From Mycobacteriales bacterium (GTDB lineage: Bacteria; Actinomycetota; Actinomycetes; JAFAQI01; DASSKL01), in assembly GCA_035690485.1 (NCBI GenBank), contig DASSKL010000050.1:1-42574 (forward strand): 42,574 bases of DNA. The letters run 5' to 3'. Below the pieces are notes generated by a model. The model saw nothing but the letters and a program-made list of their open reading frames with translations, had not been told where the DNA came from and did no database searches. Position 1 is the stretch's first letter, and every line of letters begins with the position of its first letter. Made by a program: the position numbers and the translations under genes. Shown here piece after piece: positions 38,796-42,574 of the stretch.

Positions 38796-40676
38796 CTATC
38801 CACCACCCGCTTCGGCACGGCCGGCGACCGAGGACCGAAGAAGTTCTTGTGTCTCAGGGTCCACCGAGTGCACGACGGTGCCCACCATGCCTCGTGTCAG
38901 CAGAACCTTGTAGACGTTGCGGAGCAGCGGGCCAGCTTCGTCCGGGGAGAGACCGCGCAGGGCTGGGTCTTTGGACCCCTTCGGCTGTGCAACCCATCGG
39001 CCCTCCCGCCAGACGAGGTCCGGACCGAGGATGACGCCGTTCCAGTCGTACTCGAAACCTTGAGCGGTGTAGATGCATCCGACCTGGCCGAACCCGGCCG
39101 GGTCGGTTGCCCACAGGCTGGCCGGCGGCGCACCGCCGACACCTCGCTCGCCGCGGAGGTTCCAGGGCCGTCGCCAGTTCCCGATGGTCACGTCGTCGAC
39201 GAGAGAGCCGTCCGGCCTCGGATCACTCCACGGCCAGCAGAACCCGGCGGTCATCCGGGCTCCGTACCCGGCATCCGCCTTCGCCTGCAGGGCGCGCTCC
39301 AGCTCGGCCGGTGACGACGCGACCTGCAGCTCGAAGTACGTGTCTCCCGTCCACGGGATCGGGCCGCCGGGATCGAGGCCGAGCAGCCGCAACACCCACT
39401 CCTCGAAGGTTCGAGACCCACCGCAGCGGAACTGGGCGTCGAGTGCGATCTCGACGACGTCGAGGCCGAGCTCGCCTGCGTGTTGCCGAATCAGCTGTGC
39501 CGTGCCGGTCTCGCCCGGGCGAACGACCTGGTGCTGGTCCAGCAGAAACACGGGCACGCGCGCGGCGTCGATGAGCTCCCGGACCTGCGGCCTACCCGTC
39601 CGGAGCTCCGCGCGGGTGTAACGGTTGGCGGAGGTCTCCCGCATCCGGTGCGCCTCGTCGCAGACGAGGACGTCGAAGCCGTTGCGTTCGGCCGTCATGA
39701 AGCTGTTGAAGTACTTGAACAGCGCCTTCACCCGCGTGTTGCGGCGGCCGGCCACCTTGCGCAGCGTCTGTGTGAAGGACTTCGAACCGGTCGCGTGCAG
39801 CGCCGACCGACCCTGTCGCCACAGCTCGCCGACAAGCGACAGCGCGATCACGCTCTTGCCCGATCCTGGACCACCGGTGATCACGATCACCTGCTTGGCG
39901 TCGGAGGCCCTCGCTCGCTCCACCGCAGTGAGCACGAGCCGGTAGGCGACCTGCTGCTCGTCCAGCAGCGTGAACTGCTCGCGGGTCTGCACCTCGTCCG
40001 CGGCGACCTTCAGCAGCTGCCGACTGGGTGCGACGCGGCTGGCCAGCAGGAGATCGGCCGCTTCGACGCCCGGCTCAGGGGCAAGCCGGGACTGCAGGAA
40101 GTCGACAAAGTCTTGCCGTCGCTCACGGGTGAACAGCCGACCGTGCTCGTCCTCGGGCAGCGCCCGAAGCGACCCGACCCCGAACTCGGTGGCGTTGTGT
40201 AGGTACGCCGCACCCGCGACCGGGTCCGGCGCATCCTCGAGCGCGCCGCTGAAGTCGGCGAGGAAGGTGCAGTATCGCCGGACCTGCTCGGCCGGGTGCA
40301 GCACCGGGTGGCGTCCGTAGGTGTCCACGTAGCAGAGGTCATGGGCGTCCTCGTGTGCCTCGGCCTGGGTCCACTGCTTGAGCTCGACCAGCACGTACGA
40401 CGGCGCCCCTGTCTTCGGGTGCACACCCGCGAGCAGCGCATCAACGCGCTTGCTCGACAGCGGAAGCTGGTACTCCGCGAGCACCTCTACCTGCCCAAGG
40501 CCGGCTTCCCGGAGATCGTCCGCCAGCACCGGCAGGCTTCGCTCCCACGAGCGCCGCTCAGAATCGGCGGCACGCCGTCCAAGGGCGAAGGAGTACTGCT
40601 CCGCCAGATGCGCAGCCAACCGCCCCGCCTGTGCCTCCGACCGCAGCGATTCCGCGGACGCGCGGTACAGCAGCAC
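38796..40676 (-). CDS. PD-(D/E)XK nuclease-DUF2075 helicase fusion
   Basis: A 626-residue protein with two modules. The N-terminal one (about 1-225) carries a PD-(D/E)XK nuclease set: E68, D79 (R-V-D-A-L-L), E98-L-K100 (V-L-V-E-L-K-Q-W) and Q131-x3-Y135 in H-P-A-E-Q-V-R-R-Y. The C-terminal one is a DUF2075/superfamily-1 helicase-like ATPase: Walker A G-G-P-G-S-G-K-S at 268-275, Walker B V-C-D-E-A-H at 338-343, Q-F-R-C near 415 and Y-T-A-Q-G-F-E-Y-D as motif V. Such proteins are suspected in DNA repair or phage defence; the exact role is unknown. The start is a GTG at 40676 with GGGGAG nearby. The next gene to the right is divergent across only 42 bases. Confidence 0.88.
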   Translation of the reverse strand: MLLYRASAESLRSEAQAGRLAAHLAEQYSFALGRRAADSERRSWERSLPVLADDLREAGLGQVEVLAEYQLPLSSKRVDALLAGVHPKTGAPSYVLVELKQWTQAEAHEDAHDLCYVDTYGRHPVLHPAEQVRRYCTFLADFSGALEDAPDPVAGAAYLHNATEFGVGSLRALPEDEHGRLFTRERRQDFVDFLQSRLAPEPGVEAADLLLASRVAPSRQLLKVAADEVQTREQFTLLDEQQVAYRLVLTAVERARASDAKQVIVITGGPGSGKSVIALSLVGELWRQGRSALHATGSKSFTQTLRKVAGRRNTRVKALFKYFNSFMTAERNGFDVLVCDEAHRMRETSANRYTRAELRTGRPQVRELIDAARVPVFLLDQHQVVRPGETGTAQLIRQHAGELGLDVVEIALDAQFRCGGSRTFEEWVLRLLGLDPGGPIPWTGDTYFELQVASSPAELERALQAKADAGYGARMTAGFCWPWSDPRPDGSLVDDVTIGNWRRPWNLRGERGVGGAPPASLWATDPAGFGQVGCIYTAQGFEYDWNGVILGPDLVWREGRWVAQPKGSKDPALRGLSPDEAGPLLRNVYKVLLTRGMVGTVVHSVDPETQELLRSSVAGRAEAGGG

Positions 40677-40718
40677 CGGACTCCCCAGGCAGCACGAACT
40701 GGTCGTGCGGGTGGGGGC

Positions 40719-41195
40719 ATGTCCGGTGAGGAAGCCCGTCGGGCCGCAGTCCTTCGCACCTTACCCACGGGAGTGCGGCATCCACAGATGTTCTGCCGGA
40801 CGTGTCGTCGCGACCCATTGCTGGCCACTCTCGACCACATGGCGAACTGGTTGGACGACCGCATCTACGGCCTGCGGGGGCGCCTTACACCCGCGGACGA
40901 AGGCTCGCTCTGGCTGCTCTTCCTGGACGGGCCGCGGGGCGAGGTGATCCTGGCGTCCGCCTTCGCCGACGCGATGGCGCACGTCGATGCGCAGATGACG
41001 CGCAATCTGGTCCGCATCCTCGACCATGTCCCCGCTGTGGCGGTGCTGCTGGCGGTGCCGCGCGCGGATGGTCGGCCGCTTCCCGTCGACAGGCAACTAT
41101 GGTCCGACCTCGAAGGTCACGACGCGATCCCCTTGGTCGACCTGGTTGTCGTTGGCGAAACCGACTACTGGTCGGCGCGAAGCGCCGCGGCTTAG
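40719..41195 (+). CDS. RadC/JAB-like protein without the metal motif
   Basis: A 158-residue protein. Residues about 38-152 follow the order of the RadC C-terminal JAB domain: a helix with L-D-D-R-I, the central strand W-L-L-F-L-D-G-P-R-G-E-V-I, helix R-N-L-V-R-I-L, strand A-V-A-V-L-L-A-V, then P-L-V-D-L-V-V-V-G-E-T-D-Y-W-S. The H-x-H-P-S-G metal loop of true RadC/JAMM peptidases is replaced by V-P-R-A-D-G-R-P, keeping only an Asp in P-V-D-R-Q-L, so it should be catalytically dead. The family call is by eye and moderate. C26 and C29 near the N-terminus are the only Cys. The ATG at 40719 has a GGGTGGGGG stretch upstream; a later start is possible. It is divergent from the nuclease-helicase gene. 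Confidence 0.55.
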   Translation: MSGEEARRAAVLRTLPTGVRHPQMFCRTCRRDPLLATLDHMANWLDDRIYGLRGRLTPADEGSLWLLFLDGPRGEVILASAFADAMAHVDAQMTRNLVRILDHVPAVAVLLAVPRADGRPLPVDRQLWSDLEGHDAIPLVDLVVVGETDYWSARSAAA

Positions 41196-41292
41196 CGGCT
41201 CGTCAGACGACGCCGCGACGCGTCACGCCTCTCGGCGATCTGCGCCCGGCTCATTCCACGGTCCGCGAGCGCAGTGCGCCTACGGTTCGGCC

Positions 41293-42126
41293 ATGGCGTC
41301 AGACCATCCAGGTGTGCTCGGCCCCCTGCTTGCTGGGCCGCCTGCATCCGACCTGCCGGTGCCCGAGGTGGTGCTACGCATCGCGGCGGGCCGCCCGGTC
41401 CGGCCGGTTTGGCTCAACCAGCTCGGCGGCGTCACGTGCGAGATCGTGGGCGACGACGGGCACTGGTTCGTGAAGTGGGCGCCGGCGAACAGCGGCCTGG
41501 ATCTGGCGGCGGAGGCAGCACGGCTCGCCTGGGCCGCGGCGTACGCGCCGGTGCCGCGCGTGCTCGACCAGGGTGCCGACACGGCTGGGTCGTGGTTGGT
41601 GACGGCCGGGCTGCCGGGCGAGACAGCGGCCAGTGACCGCTGGAAGCGAGAGCCGGGCCTGGCAGTAACAGCGATCGGGGAGGGGCTGCGCGCGCTGCAC
41701 GAGGCGCTGCCAGTCGCCGAATGCCCGTTCTCCTGGTCCGCGGCCGACCGGCTGGCGTCTGCGCACGCGTGCGCTCGCCAGGACCTGCTCGACCCGGCGA
41801 GGTGGCACCCCGATCATCGCCACCTCGACGTCGACGAGGCTCTCGGTCTGCTGGCGGATGTCCCCGACGCCGACGTGCTGGTGGTCTGCCACGGCGACAG
41901 CTGCGCGCCCAACACGCTCGTGGGCGAGGACGGCCGCTGCACCGGGCACGTGGACCTCGGCCGCCTCGGCGTGGCGGATCGCTGGGCGGATCTCGCGATC
42001 GCCACCTGGAGCACCGTCTGGAACTACGGGCCCGGGTGGGAAGGCCGGCTGCTCGACGCCTACGGCGTACGACCCGATCCGGATCGCACCCGCTACTACC
42101 GGCTCCTCTGGGACCTGACGCCCTGA
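41293..42126 (+). CDS. APH(3')-like aminoglycoside phosphotransferase family protein
   Basis: A 277-residue kinase-fold phosphotransferase. ATP Lys is K61 (W-F-V-K-W). L-R-A-L-H-E-A-L-P-V-A-E-C-P-F at 132-146 is characteristic of APH(3') enzymes. The catalytic loop C-H-G-D-S-C-A-P-N at 199-207 gives D202 and N207, and the metal motif G-H-V-D-L-G-R-L-G-V-A-D-R at 218-230 gives D221. Members phosphorylate aminoglycosides such as kanamycin, but distant chromosomal homologs may act on other sugars. The ATG at 41293 matches the family N-terminus; the longer frame overlaps the RadC-like gene. No Shine-Dalgarno is seen; TACGGT lies 6 bases upstream as a possible -10. Confidence 0.85.
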   Translation: MASDHPGVLGPLLAGPPASDLPVPEVVLRIAAGRPVRPVWLNQLGGVTCEIVGDDGHWFVKWAPANSGLDLAAEAARLAWAAAYAPVPRVLDQGADTAGSWLVTAGLPGETAASDRWKREPGLAVTAIGEGLRALHEALPVAECPFSWSAADRLASAHACARQDLLDPARWHPDHRHLDVDEALGLLADVPDADVLVVCHGDSCAPNTLVGEDGRCTGHVDLGRLGVADRWADLAIATWSTVWNYGPGWEGRLLDAYGVRPDPDRTRYYRLLWDLTP

Positions 42127-42232
42127 CCGCACCACGGCACAATCGGTCGACGAGCCAGGAGGTGGCGCGCATCGCGCAGCACCCGTTCGTCGACGTTGCT
42201 CCTCGGGCACCCGATGACTGCTCTGCAGAACG

Positions 42233-42574
42233 ATGAGTGATTCGGTCCGCCATCGTGTGGTCCAGCTGGGATGCGCGCTGCCCGAGGTCATCGCCGATGA
42301 GTCGCACGAGCCGCACGTGGCCTTCCGGGTCGGCAGCAAGAACTTTGCTTGGTACGTCGAGAACGAGCACGGCGACTGCCGGGTCGCATTGCTGGCCCGT
42401 GTGCCGCCCGGGGAGAACGCGGCTCTTGTCGCGACCGACGGGGAGCGGTTCGCGTTGCCGAAGTACGTGGCGCGCCACGGCTATGTGAGCTACTACCTCG
42501 ACCTGCCCCACCGGCCGGTGGATTGGGCGGAGGTCACGGAGCTTCTCGCGGACAGCTATCGGTTGCAGGCTCCC
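42233..42574 (+). CDS. MmcQ/YjbR-family protein, cut by the right edge
   Basis: From the ATG at 42233 the frame stays open for 114 codons to the window end. The translation fits the MmcQ/YjbR DNA-binding-like fold: C-A-L-P-E-V near 14-19, H-V-A-F-R-V-G-S-K-N-F-A-W near 28-40, a Gly-poor sheet region, P-K-Y-V-A-R-H-G-Y-V-S-Y-Y-L-D-L in the middle, and W-A-E-V-T-E-L-L-A-D-S-Y-R-L near the end, where family members normally finish. Only a few residues should be missing. The ATG overlaps the TGA of a 24-codon frame that has AGGAGG upstream, which may help load ribosomes. Function is unknown. Confidence 0.8.
   Translation, partial: MSDSVRHRVVQLGCALPEVIADESHEPHVAFRVGSKNFAWYVENEHGDCRVALLARVPPGENAALVATDGERFALPKYVARHGYVSYYLDLPHRPVDWAEVTELLADSYRLQAP

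Noticed and set aside
41196-41290. Minus-strand tail A-L-A-D-R-G-M-S-R-A-Q-I-A-E-R-R resembling an HTH end
   Set aside because: It lies in a short gap, has no ribosome site, and the frame upstream is the antisense of the phosphotransferase gene. The likeness is probably chance in GC-rich sequence.
42162-42236. 24-codon frame with AGGAGG ending at the MmcQ/YjbR start
   Set aside because: The GTG overlaps the ribosome site itself, leaving no spacing, so translation from it is doubtful; mentioned only as possible coupling.
1-42574. Search for CRISPR arrays, tRNA/rRNA genes, insertion sequences and integrases
   Set aside because: By reading I found no regularly spaced repeats, no tRNA-like cloverleaf with T-arm consensus, no terminal inverted repeats and no transposase or recombinase motifs. 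A tool such as tRNAscan-SE would be decisive.

Overview
The window is very GC-rich, with strong third-position GC bias, frequent GTG starts and many 4-base stop/start overlaps. Its families are typical of high-GC Actinomycetota: a DUF4232 exported protein, a DUF3068 protein, a Clp_N/HTH protein, a fused two-domain acyl-CoA dehydrogenase, an MMPL exporter and several apparently leaderless regulator genes. It looks like free-living chromosomal DNA. I saw no rRNA, tRNA, CRISPR array, integrase or transposase. Species cannot be fixed from the sequence alone.

Layout. 0-3 kb: a PIG-L deacetylase divergent from a GT4 glycosyltransferase that is coupled to an EamA-type transporter. 3-4.5 kb: a Clp_N/HTH protein with a leaderless-type promoter buried in two identical dyads, then a convergent AhpD/CMD-like gene preceded by a 15-codon leader ORF. 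4.5-9.6 kb: a flavin electron-transfer operon (ferric-reductase-like oxidoreductase, FMN-binding protein, ApbE flavinyltransferase) divergent from an OmpR-type two-component system; the shared promoter gap holds five CAGAG boxes at 11-bp spacing. 9.6-12.4 kb: an FAD-linked oxidase and ornithine aminotransferase operon. 12.4-17.2 kb: a DUF4232 exported protein, then an operon of a small exported protein, a membrane protein, a NarL-type sensor kinase and its regulator. 17.3-27.8 kb: lipid and hydrolase genes (acyl-CoA ligase, DUF3068 protein, nitronate monooxygenase, FadE34-like dehydrogenase, DUF3089 lipoprotein, CocE/S15 hydrolase) plus an N-terminally truncated FtsH-like M41 peptidase. 27.8-34.4 kb: a fused full-length ABC exporter, a DedA protein, a cupin, an ArsR/SRPBCC pair and a YjbQ protein. 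34.4-38.7 kb: an ArsR / small membrane protein / MMPL operon and an exported hydrolase. 38.8-42.6 kb: a PD-(D/E)XK nuclease fused to a DUF2075 helicase, divergent from a degenerate RadC/JAB-like protein, followed by an APH(3')-like phosphotransferase and an MmcQ/YjbR protein that runs off the right edge.

How the genes work together. The clearest circuit is at 4.5-9.6 kb. A membrane flavocytochrome would pass electrons to a membrane-anchored FMN protein, ApbE would attach the flavin, and the divergent OmpR/kinase pair probably controls both directions through the CAGAG boxes. The second is the coupled operon at 13.5-17.2 kb, where an exported Cys-pair protein and a membrane protein are translated with a sensor kinase, suggesting they feed or tune its signal. 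Three regulators (Clp_N/HTH and two ArsR proteins) show the same design: -35 and -10 elements about 6-7 bases from the start codon, with inverted or tandem repeats over the promoter, which suggests autorepressed leaderless genes. The nuclease-helicase and its divergent partner are the best candidate for an undescribed DNA-processing or defence module.
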